Shown in pieces: positions 1 to 6,182 of a stretch of DNA of 7,949 bases; within the stretch, counting starts at the first letter, position 1; every line of letters starts with the position of its first letter. This DNA comes from Spirochaetaceae bacterium (GTDB lineage Bacteria > Spirochaetota > Spirochaetia > Treponematales > Breznakiellaceae), in contig JAITGJ010000220.1 in the NCBI GenBank assembly GCA_031280705.1, forward strand, positions 1 through 7,949, read 5' to 3'. A program made the position numbers and the translations under genes. The notes beneath the pieces were generated by a model that had not been told where the DNA came from, ran no database searches, and saw only the letters and a program-made list of their open reading frames with translations.

Positions 1-78
1 CTGTCCACAAAGTCGGTTACTTTGCGGACAGACCTTGCATTTTCTCGCCTAAAGGCTGCGAAAATGCGATTTTCAAGG
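1..78. repeat. Block of nested inverted repeats at left edge
   Basis: At least two hairpins lie here, left of the conserved palindrome at 80-115. Hairpin A pairs 1-13 with 19-31 around a 5-base loop, with a single mismatch (A7 against C25), and may be cut by the window edge. Hairpin B pairs GCATTTTC (37-44) with GAAAATGC (60-67), plus an inner GCC/GGC (47-49 with 54-56) around a TAAA loop. Alternative pairings exist: GAAAAT (60-65) with ATTTTC (69-74), and GACAGAC (27-33) with GTCTGTC (81-87), the left arm of the next palindrome. The block therefore looks like a mosaic of REP/BIME-type palindromic units sharing GTCTGTC/GACAGAC ends. No reading frame here looks like a gene. It could be the 3' end region of a gene lying left of the window, or a remnant of a small non-autonomous element. 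Confidence 0.7.
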
Positions 79-122
79 AAGTCTGTCTATAATGTGTCCA
101 CATTATAGACAGACTCTAATCA
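75..122. repeat. 48-bp palindromic repeat, copy 1
   Basis: A perfect inverted repeat with 17-base arms (80-96 and 99-115) and a 2-base centre lies within a 48-base unit. The unit recurs at 7079-7126 with only three substitutions. Two of those form a compensatory C-G to T-A change at the fourth stem pair. Both arms contain TATAAT, one on each strand (88-93 on +, 102-107 on -). No T-run follows the stem, so it is not a canonical intrinsic terminator. REP-like element, mRNA-stabilising hairpin or MITE remnant are all possible. No gene ends next to this copy inside the window. Confidence 0.85.
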
Positions 123-156
123 GCCTCCGGGCGTCCGGCGGCTCCGGCCGTCCCGG

Positions 157-185
157 TTGTTATAAGGGCAGGATTCCGGTATGAT
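157..185 (+). promoter_or_regulatory. Candidate sigma-70 promoter for the glycosyltransferase
   Basis: TTGTTA (157-162, four of six matches to TTGACA) is followed after 17 bases by TATGAT (180-185, five of six matches to TATAAT). Transcription would begin near 192, giving a leader of about 44 bases before the start codon at 236. The spacing is ideal and no upstream gene in the window could drive this one, so it is the best candidate. It has not been tested experimentally. Confidence 0.5.
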
Positions 186-206
186 GGCCTTTGTGCGGGG
201 TTTGGG

Positions 207-224
207 CCGGAAACAGGTTTCCGG
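207..224 (+). other. Leader hairpin touching the glycosyltransferase RBS
   Basis: CCGGAAA (207-213) pairs perfectly with TTTCCGG (218-224) around the four-base loop CAGG. The last two paired bases are the first two G residues of the G-rich ribosome-binding site (223-230). The stem could partly mask that site and modulate translation initiation. The pairing is visible; the regulatory role is inference. Confidence 0.4.
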
Positions 225-235
225 GGGGAGATCGT

Positions 236-1366
236 ATGAAGATAGGTATTGACACCTTCGCCTGCGGCAGCGGCGCGTCCGGAGTCGGGGCCTATGTAAC
301 GCAGCTCTTGCGGCGCATTCCGCCGTCGGGGGACCATTACGAGCTTTTCGGTTATGAGTTGGACCGTTATTCCTGGAGTGAAGCCGCTCCGGCCCTGGAA
401 TACACGGCCCGCTGCCGGATCAGCGGACGCACAGCCAATTCGCTCTGGCACCAATTCCGCTATCCGGAATTTTCCCGTTCCCGGGGGTACGCCGTGTGCT
501 TTTTTCCTGCCGCCCACCGCTGTCTTCCCCGGCGTTCTCCCGTACCCGCCGTCGGAACCGTGCATGATATGGCCGCCTACTGGGGCGGGCGGCGCGACCG
601 GGAGCATCTGGGAGCGGTGATCCGGATGATTCTGCCCAACGCGCTCAGAAATCTGGACCGGATTATCGCGGTAAGCCGGTGGGTCAAGCAGGAACTGGTG
701 GAATTGGCGGGGGTAAAGGAAAACCGGATCGAGGTGATCCACAACGGCATCGATCCTGACGCCTGGTATCCCCGCAAGAGCACGGACGAAAGCGCCGTAT
801 TAATCCAGCCGTTCAGTTTCCGCCGCCCGTACATTTTGTACGCGGCCCGCCTTGAGCATCCGGTAAAAAATCATGTTAACCTGATCCGCGCGTTTGAAAT
901 TTTCCGGGAACGGACAAAACACCCGCACCGGCTCGTGCTGGCGGGGGGAGACGACCGCGGGGCGGGGCGTATCCGGGACGCCGCCGCGCACAGTCCCTTG
1001 CGGAACGATATTTTTTTTACCGGCGTTTTTCCGGTGAAAAATCTTCCGGAACTTTACGCGGGAGCCAATATGGTTGTGGTGCCTTCGCGTTATGAAGGCT
1101 TCGGCCTGGGGGCGCTTGAGGCGATGGCGTCCGGCGTGCCCGTGGCCTGCGCCCGTTCGGCTTCGCTGCCGGAAGCGGCGGAAGACGCGGCCCTGTATTT
1201 CGATCCGCTTGATGTCGAAGACATGGCGGACCGGATGGTAACGCTGAGCTCAAACCGCGATCTCGCGCGGGAACTGCGCGGCCGGGGGCTGGAACGGGTT
1301 AAGGCATTTTCCTGGGACCGCGCCGTGGAACGGACGCTGGCAATCATCCGGGAAAGCGCGGGCTGA
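236..1366 (+). CDS. Family-4 (GT-B fold) glycosyltransferase
   Basis: This cytoplasmic or membrane-associated enzyme likely transfers a sugar from a nucleotide-activated donor onto a glycan or lipid acceptor. The product is 376 residues, normal for GT4 enzymes. The N-terminal domain begins MKIGID with the Gly-rich GVGAY loop (residues 16-20) and carries the HD pair (110-111, VHDM). The linker IAVSRWVKQEL (144-154) and VIHNGID (167-173) lead into the C-terminal donor-binding Rossmann domain. That domain has the basic pair in AARLEHPVKN (R205, K211) and the EX7E motif EGFGLGALE (E287, E295). The ATG at 236 is preferred over an in-frame TTG at 191 because GGGGGGAG lies five bases upstream and the family N-terminus starts there. 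No sugar-pathway genes adjoin it, so the acceptor (LPS-like glycan, glycolipid or exopolysaccharide) cannot be told. A run of eight T (1011-1018) lies in the coding region. Confidence 0.93.
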   Translation: MKIGIDTFACGSGASGVGAYVTQLLRRIPPSGDHYELFGYELDRYSWSEAAPALEYTARCRISGRTANSLWHQFRYPEFSRSRGYAVCFFPAAHRCLPRRSPVPAVGTVHDMAAYWGGRRDREHLGAVIRMILPNALRNLDRIIAVSRWVKQELVELAGVKENRIEVIHNGIDPDAWYPRKSTDESAVLIQPFSFRRPYILYAARLEHPVKNHVNLIRAFEIFRERTKHPHRLVLAGGDDRGAGRIRDAAAHSPLRNDIFFTGVFPVKNLPELYAGANMVVVPSRYEGFGLGALEAMASGVPVACARSASLPEAAEDAALYFDPLDVEDMADRMVTLSSNRDLARELRGRGLERVKAFSWDRAVERTLAIIRESAG

Positions 1367-1367
1367 C

Positions 1368-1391
1368 CGGAACGGACCCGGGCGCGTTCCG
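1368..1391 (+). terminator. Hairpin after the glycosyltransferase, weak terminator candidate
   Basis: CGGAACG (1368-1374) pairs with CGTTCCG (1385-1391) around a 10-base loop, starting two bases after the glycosyltransferase stop codon. Only two T residues follow before GACC, so a classical Rho-independent terminator is not supported. It may protect the 3' end or assist Rho-dependent termination. Confidence 0.35.
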
Positions 1392-1420
1392 TTGACCGAA
1401 GGCAACAATCAGCCTACAAT
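1392..1420 (+). promoter_or_regulatory. Sigma-70-like promoter for the response regulator
   Basis: TTGACC (1392-1397) and TACAAT (1415-1420) each match the consensus at five of six positions and are separated by exactly 17 bases. Transcription would start near 1427, leaving a leader of about 35 bases. This makes the regulator independent of the upstream glycosyltransferase. The -35 box begins immediately after the hairpin arm that ends at 1391. Confidence 0.65.
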
Positions 1421-1461
1421 GGACCGTTGGACAAGGTGAATAAAAAGGCACGGTAAAAGTC

Positions 1462-1863
1462 ATGGACAAAAAAGCGAAAAAAATTCTTCTGGTTGATGAT
1501 GATGAAATTCAGCTTTCATTTATTGAAACCATGCTGAAAAAAAAATATGACGTTATCGCCATCAAATCGAGTGAAGAAGCGCTTGGCTATTTATACCGGG
1601 GACTTGTTCCCGGCCTGATTGTACTGGATATCCTGATGCCCCGCATGGACGGCTGGGAAATGTTTAACCGGATACGGGCCATCAGTCTTTTGCGGAATGT
1701 TCCGGTCGTATTCCTGACGTCATTACAGGGAACCGATGAAGAAAAACGGGGACGCGCGATGGGCGCCGCCGATTATATTACCAAGCCGTTCAATGAAACA
1801 GAATTAATGGAACGAATAAAAACCGTGCTGGAAGATCACGAAAAAAAACAATCCGCGGGATAA
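1462..1863 (+). CDS. Single-domain response regulator (CheY-like receiver)
   Basis: A 133-residue protein consisting only of a receiver domain, so it signals by phosphorylation-dependent protein contact rather than DNA binding. It has the acidic pocket in VDDDE (D12-D14), the phospho-acceptor D56 in LIVLDILMP, the conserved T86 in VVFLTS, and K108 in the cis-peptide motif TKPF. No output domain follows the receiver fold, only a short charged tail. The cognate kinase is not in the window. The ribosome-binding site is weak: AAAGG (1444-1448) lies 13 bases upstream, but no better start is in frame. GC content by hand count is about 45%, far below the flanking genes, with a run of nine A (1537-1545) and one of eight A (1841-1848). 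Lysine-rich ends account for part of this; recent transfer is possible. Confidence 0.93.
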   Translation: MDKKAKKILLVDDDEIQLSFIETMLKKKYDVIAIKSSEEALGYLYRGLVPGLIVLDILMPRMDGWEMFNRIRAISLLRNVPVVFLTSLQGTDEEKRGRAMGAADYITKPFNETELMERIKTVLEDHEKKQSAG

Positions 1864-1877
1864 TCCTCCTCCCCCCG

Positions 1878-1896
1878 CCGGCTTCCGTTTTGCCGG
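1878..1896. terminator. Small hairpin between convergent genes
   Basis: CCGGC (1878-1882) pairs with GCCGG (1892-1896) around a 9-base loop, in the 40-base gap between two converging genes. It is the only candidate shared stop signal for the response regulator (+) and the DUF4130 gene (-). The stem is short and neither strand has a T-run after it, so this is a weak call. Confidence 0.25.
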
Positions 1897-1903
1897 AGAC
1901 ACG

Positions 1904-2827
1904 CTATTCCTTTCCGTCCCCCGCATCCGGGTGGTCCGGAACCGGAACCCCGGCGGGGAAGCATTCGGGAAGGCAGGAGCGGTAACGGGCCGGCATAAAC
2001 CGCTTCTGGAGGGCGGGATTCAGGCGGTCCCCGTTTGACGCCGAATGGTGATATATCCTCCAAAGGTCTTCCGCGCTATTTTCCGTTTCCGCCGGACGAT
2101 CCGCCCCGGTCTCCCCCGCTCCGGCGGCGTCTCCCGCCCCCCGGATGCGGGCGCGGTATTCCGCCTCGTTCATCAGGCAGGCGTCCGCCAGGCGGCCTTC
2201 CGCGCCGGGAAAACGCGCGAGTACGAGCCGGCGTTTTTCATCATGGATCGCCCAGGGAGTTTCCCCAAAGCGCGCGGTAAAATGGGCGGCGAGGGCGGGA
2301 AGCACAAAATAATCCGGGGCGCAGCGGGCGGTATAAATTCCGTGCCGGTCCGGCGCAAAGCGCAGAAAACCCTTTACGCGGTGCAGTTCACGGCTCACTT
2401 TATACGCCGCGCCGCGCACCAATTCCGCTTCCCCGCCGCCGTCCGGAAAGACCGCACGGGAGGCAAAGCGGATCAGGGCGTTTTCGTTGACGCGTTCGCT
2501 CATCCAGGCGAGTATCACCGTGTCCCAAACGGCGGGGGAACGGGCAAAAAGGGCCGCCGCCGCGGGGCCGAATCCTTCGGGTCCCGGAATGCCGGAATCA
2601 CGGGAGCGCGGCAATACCGTTTCCGCGCGGGCCGCGCCTTCACCGGGGGCAAAAAGATCTCCCTGCTGGGCGGCGCGGGAGGGAGGCGCGGCGCGGGAAA
2701 AAACACGCGGCGGAATTCCGCCCGGAAGCGGCGGCCCGTTTAGGGGCGGAGGCGGCCGTCCTTCGCCCGGTGTCTCTTCCAGCGCCGCGAAAAGGGAGAC
2801 GAGAGAGGCAAAGCCGTTTTGTTCCAT
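1904..2827 (-). CDS. DUF4130/TIGR03915-type putative DNA repair protein
   Basis: A 307-residue soluble protein whose second half I recognise as the family that pairs with the radical SAM 'DNA modification/repair' protein. Elsewhere the same domain is fused to an UdgX-type uracil-DNA glycosylase domain; no such domain is present here. Its biochemical activity is unknown to me. Recognisable blocks are VKGFLRFAPD (151-160), the PDYF..LPALAAHF..RFGETPWAIHDEKR stretch (171-199), and the C-terminal block around RLNPALQKRFMPARY (268-282). Residues 20-90 are a Pro/Gly/Ala/Arg-rich, probably disordered linker. It contains QGDLF (55-59), which resembles a sliding-clamp binding peptide. A second low-complexity stretch rich in Gly, Ala and Glu covers roughly 230-250. 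The SD AGGAG lies five bases before the ATG and overlaps the stop codon of the upstream M24 gene, indicating translational coupling. It is the last gene of the three-gene operon. Confidence 0.85.
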   Translation of the reverse strand: MEQNGFASLVSLFAALEETPGEGRPPPPLNGPPLPGGIPPRVFSRAAPPSRAAQQGDLFAPGEGAARAETVLPRSRDSGIPGPEGFGPAAAALFARSPAVWDTVILAWMSERVNENALIRFASRAVFPDGGGEAELVRGAAYKVSRELHRVKGFLRFAPDRHGIYTARCAPDYFVLPALAAHFTARFGETPWAIHDEKRRLVLARFPGAEGRLADACLMNEAEYRARIRGAGDAAGAGETGADRPAETENSAEDLWRIYHHSASNGDRLNPALQKRFMPARYRSCLPECFPAGVPVPDHPDAGDGKE

Positions 2828-2835
2828 ACCGGCTC

Positions 2836-4080
2836 CTAAACGCGTATAATGTCCCGCGCGCCGCCGGTAACGCAGAGGCCGCCGCCGGGCGTTACGATAT
2901 AGGTGTCCTCAACACCCGCAAGCCCCACGCCCGCGACGCCTTTTTTCGGCTCAAGGGCAATCGTCATATTTTCTTCCAGGGGCGCGCCGAACCCCTCCGC
3001 AATGACAGGAAATTCATCAATATTGAGGCCGGTTCCATGCCCAAGAAATTTAACCCGGTGGCGGTTATCCACCCCCATAAAATTTTCCGCTTCCGCGCCG
3101 CTTAACGACGCCATCATATCCCGGTATATGACGGCGGGAATTTCCCCGGGCCGAAGCCGTTCGGCAAGGCGGTTTGCCGCGTCAACGCAGAATTGGTGCG
3201 CTTTTTTGAATTCCAAAGGCGGTTCCGCTCCGAAAAAATACACCTGCGTTTTATCCGTATGGTAACCGCCGATGCCGAAACTCAAATCCACAAACACGGC
3301 GTCTCCTTTTTTGAGCAGCCGTTCGTGGTCCGCGCCGTGGGGCGAAAACGGACCGGCCCCCTTTGAGCCGCCGGGACCGTCAAAACGCGCGGGGTACAGC
3401 GCGTTGGTTCCAAACCCGATCTGGCCGATGGCAATATCCGTCTGCGTCTGGTGAAAACGCGCAAGCCCCTGATACCCCATCCGGTACATTTCCGCGCTCA
3501 AGCGTCCCATAAAAACGGCCTCGCTTATGCCCTCGTACAGCAGCGCGGGCGCCCGTTCTTCAAGCAGGACGCGATGAGCCGCGCCCGATTGTTTGATCAG
3601 TTCAATTTCTCCCGGGGACTTGACGCTCCGCACGGTACGGATAACGGCGTCAAGAAAGGCGGGCGCGGCAAACGGAACGGGAAAATACTTTTTGAGCCGT
3701 TCCAGAACGGACACCGGCATCGTGTCGCCTTCAATATAAACCCTTCCCGGATCGCCGGTTTTTTCCACAAGGTCCCGGTAGGAAGTGATGGGAATCAGCG
3801 TTTCGTGCAGGGCGGCGTTTTCCGCCGTGAACAGCGGCGACTCCAGTTCCGCGCGGGCAAAACTCCGCCTGACGCCGTACAGGAGACGGCTCCCGCCGGG
3901 ACAGGCGGCGTCATTTATCACCAGCAGGATGCCGTCCTGCATGGTACCGGTAAAATAGTACTGATTAACGGCGTCGATAAAAAAAGCCGTGCCCCAGCCG
4001 GGAAAGCGTTCCTCCATGGCGCGCGTAAACCGCCGCCGCCGCTCCCTCAGTTCCGCCGCGCCAAAACAAACCGTGTCCAT
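2836..4080 (-). CDS. M24 family metallopeptidase (Xaa-Pro peptidase-like)
   Basis: A 414-residue cytoplasmic enzyme with the creatinase/prolidase architecture: an N-terminal non-catalytic domain (about 1-150) and a C-terminal pita-bread catalytic domain (about 155-414). All five dinuclear-metal ligands are visible: D265 in VFVDLSFG, D276 in YHTDKTQ, H348 in FLGHGTG, E377 in IALEPKKG and E391 in AGVEDTYIVT. It should therefore be catalytically competent, presumably cleaving Xaa-Pro or similar N-terminal bonds, although M24 folds also serve non-peptidase roles. There is no signal peptide. The start is set by AGGAGG (4096-4091 on the minus strand) ten bases upstream, overlapping the stop of the radical SAM gene. 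The next gene begins eight bases after this stop. A peptidase between two DNA-repair-family genes is unexpected; it may be a functional partner or a passenger. Confidence 0.92.
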   Translation of the reverse strand: MDTVCFGAAELRERRRRFTRAMEERFPGWGTAFFIDAVNQYYFTGTMQDGILLVINDAACPGGSRLLYGVRRSFARAELESPLFTAENAALHETLIPITSYRDLVEKTGDPGRVYIEGDTMPVSVLERLKKYFPVPFAAPAFLDAVIRTVRSVKSPGEIELIKQSGAAHRVLLEERAPALLYEGISEAVFMGRLSAEMYRMGYQGLARFHQTQTDIAIGQIGFGTNALYPARFDGPGGSKGAGPFSPHGADHERLLKKGDAVFVDLSFGIGGYHTDKTQVYFFGAEPPLEFKKAHQFCVDAANRLAERLRPGEIPAVIYRDMMASLSGAEAENFMGVDNRHRVKFLGHGTGLNIDEFPVIAEGFGAPLEENMTIALEPKKGVAGVGLAGVEDTYIVTPGGGLCVTGGARDIIRV

Positions 4081-4094
4081 AAGCCTTGTTCCTC

Positions 4095-5369
4095 CTAAAA
4101 ATCAAAAAGCGGTAACTGGAGCCCCGCTCCGTCTTCGTCCGCCAGTACGCGGCGCACCCGCGCGACATCGTCCAGCCGCTCAAGCGCGGTCCCGCCCGCA
4201 GTCATAAAATACTTCGCCCGCTTCATCACCACCCCAAGACGCCTGAGCGCGTCCATGCCGAGGGCGCGGGAACGGCGCGCCTCGACGATTCGCCGGGCGG
4301 ACGTGGCCCCCACGCCCGGAATTCTGAGCAGTTCCTCGTAATCCGCCCGGTTCACCTCCAGGGGGAACCGTTCCGGGTGTTTCAGCGCCCAGGCTGTTTT
4401 CGGGTCCAGGCGCGTATCGAGCTGTGGAGCCGCCTCATCGAGAATTTCATCGGGGGAAAAATGATAAAAGCGAAGCAGCCAGTCGGCCTGATAGAGCCGG
4501 TGTTCCCGCACGATGGGCGGGCCGGCGATTTCCGGGAGCCGGGAATCGTTTGCTCCGCCGCGCGGGGGAGTAAACGCCGAATAATACACCCGGCGCAGGC
4601 CGAATTTCCGGTACAGCGCCCCGGACAGGGTGATAATCTGCCGGTCCGTTTCCCCGGAAGCGCCCACGATAATCTGCGTACTCTGCCCGGCAGGGGCAAA
4701 AACCGGCGCGGTTTTGGTGGGGCGCGTCCGGCTCAACGCCAGGCGATCCGCGCTGTTTTCCGCCGCCTGAACGGAAACCGCGCCCATAATGCCGAGAATG
4801 TTTCTCCCTGATTTCTGCGGCGCGAGACGGCGGAGGCTCGCGTCCGTAGGAAGTTCGATATTGGCCGAAAGCCGGTCCGCCCAGCGGCCCGCCTCCCGGA
4901 TACGGTCCTCTCCCGCGCCGGGAATGATCTTGAGATGGATATAGCCGCCAAAACCCGCCTCCTTGCGCAGTTTCCGCGCGGTTTCGATAAGTTTTTCCAT
5001 AACGATATCCGCGTCCGCGAAAATCCCCGATGAGAGAAAAAGTCCCTCAATATAATTGCGCCGGTAAAATTCACCGGTGAGGCGTACCAATTCGTCCGCC
5101 GTAAAACTGGTACGCACCGTATCGGCGGAGGCGCGGTTGACACAGTAGGCGCAGTCGTAACGGCACACATTGGAGTAAAGCACCTTGAGAAGGCTGACGC
5201 AGCGCCCGTCTCCGGTCCAGCTATGGCATACCCCCTCGGGGACCGCCGTCCCGAACGTGGCCGCGCTCCGTCCGCCCGTGCGGGCTGCCGTTCCGCTTCC
5301 CGAAGACGCACAGGAAGCGTCGTACTTTGCCGCTCCGGCCAAAATGGCAAGCCGTTCTCCCACATCCAT
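4095..5369 (-). CDS. Radical SAM / helix-hairpin-helix putative DNA modification-repair protein
   Basis: A 424-residue protein of the TIGR03916-type family, which co-occurs with DUF4130/TIGR03915 proteins. It should bind a [4Fe-4S] cluster and S-adenosylmethionine for radical chemistry, probably on DNA or a DNA-bound substrate; the reaction is not known. C69, C73 and C76 form the CX3CX2C cluster motif (CRYDCAYC). Other family-typical segments are KYDASCASSGSG (15-26) and CHSW..GRC (C48, C57). A helix-hairpin-helix DNA-binding motif, LLRIPGVGATSARRIVEAR, spans 347-365. The protein ends QLPLFDF, and QLPLF (418-422) resembles a sliding-clamp binding pentapeptide. The ATG at 5369 is chosen over one at 5426 because the family N-terminus begins there and the extra 19 residues look non-native. 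No SD precedes 5369; a promoter places the transcript start at this codon. It is the first gene of the operon, 14 bases before the M24 gene. Confidence 0.9.
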   Translation of the reverse strand: MDVGERLAILAGAAKYDASCASSGSGTAARTGGRSAATFGTAVPEGVCHSWTGDGRCVSLLKVLYSNVCRYDCAYCVNRASADTVRTSFTADELVRLTGEFYRRNYIEGLFLSSGIFADADIVMEKLIETARKLRKEAGFGGYIHLKIIPGAGEDRIREAGRWADRLSANIELPTDASLRRLAPQKSGRNILGIMGAVSVQAAENSADRLALSRTRPTKTAPVFAPAGQSTQIIVGASGETDRQIITLSGALYRKFGLRRVYYSAFTPPRGGANDSRLPEIAGPPIVREHRLYQADWLLRFYHFSPDEILDEAAPQLDTRLDPKTAWALKHPERFPLEVNRADYEELLRIPGVGATSARRIVEARRSRALGMDALRRLGVVMKRAKYFMTAGGTALERLDDVARVRRVLADEDGAGLQLPLFDF

Positions 5370-5375
5370 AATACT

Positions 5376-5405
5376 ACTATACAGAAGTAGGGGGGTAAAG
5401 CGCAA
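5376..5405 (-). promoter_or_regulatory. Promoter of the radical SAM operon, predicting a leaderless mRNA
   Basis: On the minus strand, TTGCGC (5405-5400) is followed after 18 bases by TATAGT (5381-5376, five of six matches to TATAAT). Only six bases (5375-5370) separate the -10 box from the ATG at 5369, so transcription would start at or next to the A of the start codon. This fits the absence of any Shine-Dalgarno there. The -35 box matches the consensus at only four of six positions. It lies in the 72-base gap after the ABC ATPase gene. Confidence 0.5.
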
Positions 5406-5441
5406 GGGAGCGGAACGGATTATCATGCCCCGGAACGAAAC

Positions 5442-6182
5442 CTAATCCGCCTGGGCCACAAGATTAAGAAAGCGCCGCGTCCGCTCTTCCCGCGGGCTCT
5501 GAAACACGACGGCGGGACTGCCGGATTCAAGGACAAGACCGTCTTCCATAAAGATCACCCGGCCGGAAATTTCACGGGCAAAGTGCATTTCGTGGGTAAC
5601 AATAAGCATCGTCATACCGCCCCTGGCAAGTTCCTTGATCACCTGGAGCACCTCGCCGATCATTTCCGGATCGAGCGCGCTTGTCGGTTCGTCAAAAAGC
5701 ATGATGTCCGGGTTCATGGCGAGGGAGCGGGCGATGGCGACGCGCTGTTTCTGCCCGCCGGAAAGCTGCCACGGATAGGAAGACGCCTTGTCCGCAAGCC
5801 CCACCCGCGCGAGGAGTTCCCGCGCTTTTTCTTCGGCCTCCTTTTTGTGCATAACGCCAAGCTCCACCGGCGCGAACATGACATTTTTTTTGGCGGTCAT
5901 GTGAGGGAAAAGATTGAACTGCTGAAACACCATGCCGATATTGCGGCGCACCCGGTTAATGTTTACCTGCTTTGACGTTAATTCGTATCCATCAACAATA
6001 ACGCTGCCTTCATCGGGCTTTTCAAGCAGATTGATACAGCGCAGCAGCGTTGATTTGCCCGAGCCGGACGGCCCGATAATCGAGATCACATCGCCTTCAT
6101 CGGCGTCAAGGTCGATGCCTTTGAGCACCTTGAGGGAATGAAATGATTTGTGGAGATTCCTAACGCGGACCTTTGCTTCCAT
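5442..6182 (-). CDS. Polar amino-acid ABC transporter, ATP-binding protein
   Basis: A 246-residue GlnQ/HisP-type ATPase that powers import through the neighbouring permease at the inner membrane. It has the Walker A motif GPSGSGKST (37-45), the Q-loop in MVFQQFNLFPH (84-94), the signature LSGGQKQR (140-147), Walker B MLFDEP (161-166), the D-loop SALD (168-171) and the H-loop histidine H197 in VTHEM. FQQFNLFPHMT and the overall length are typical of amino-acid importers. The ATG at 6182 is chosen because the family N-terminus starts there and AAGAGG lies seven bases upstream. Longer in-frame starts would add 45 residues of unlikely sequence. The first 23 bases overlap the end of the permease gene, indicating coupled translation. 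The substrate cannot be read from the ATPase. No clear terminator follows. Confidence 0.95.
   Translation of the reverse strand: MEAKVRVRNLHKSFHSLKVLKGIDLDADEGDVISIIGPSGSGKSTLLRCINLLEKPDEGSVIVDGYELTSKQVNINRVRRNIGMVFQQFNLFPHMTAKKNVMFAPVELGVMHKKEAEEKARELLARVGLADKASSYPWQLSGGQKQRVAIARSLAMNPDIMLFDEPTSALDPEMIGEVLQVIKELARGGMTMLIVTHEMHFAREISGRVIFMEDGLVLESGSPAVVFQSPREERTRRFLNLVAQAD

Noticed and set aside
80..115. The palindrome as a classical Rho-independent terminator
   Set aside because: No T-run follows the stem on either strand in either copy.
191..235. Longer TTG start for the glycosyltransferase
   Set aside because: The ATG at 236 has a G-rich ribosome-binding site at the right distance and begins at the family N-terminus. 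The predicted transcript start at about 192 also excludes the TTG.
116..742. A 208-codon open frame on the - strand ending in the repeat
   Set aside because: It is antisense to the N-terminal half of the glycosyltransferase and has no family features. Its stop inside the repeat is incidental.
2045..2743. A 232-codon open frame on the + strand
   Set aside because: It lies antisense to the DUF4130 gene. Its translation is Arg/Gly-rich with no recognisable motif, as expected for a shadow frame in GC-rich DNA.
3451..4098. A 215-codon open frame on the + strand
   Set aside because: It is antisense to the M24 gene, whose five metal ligands and SD site show which strand is coding.
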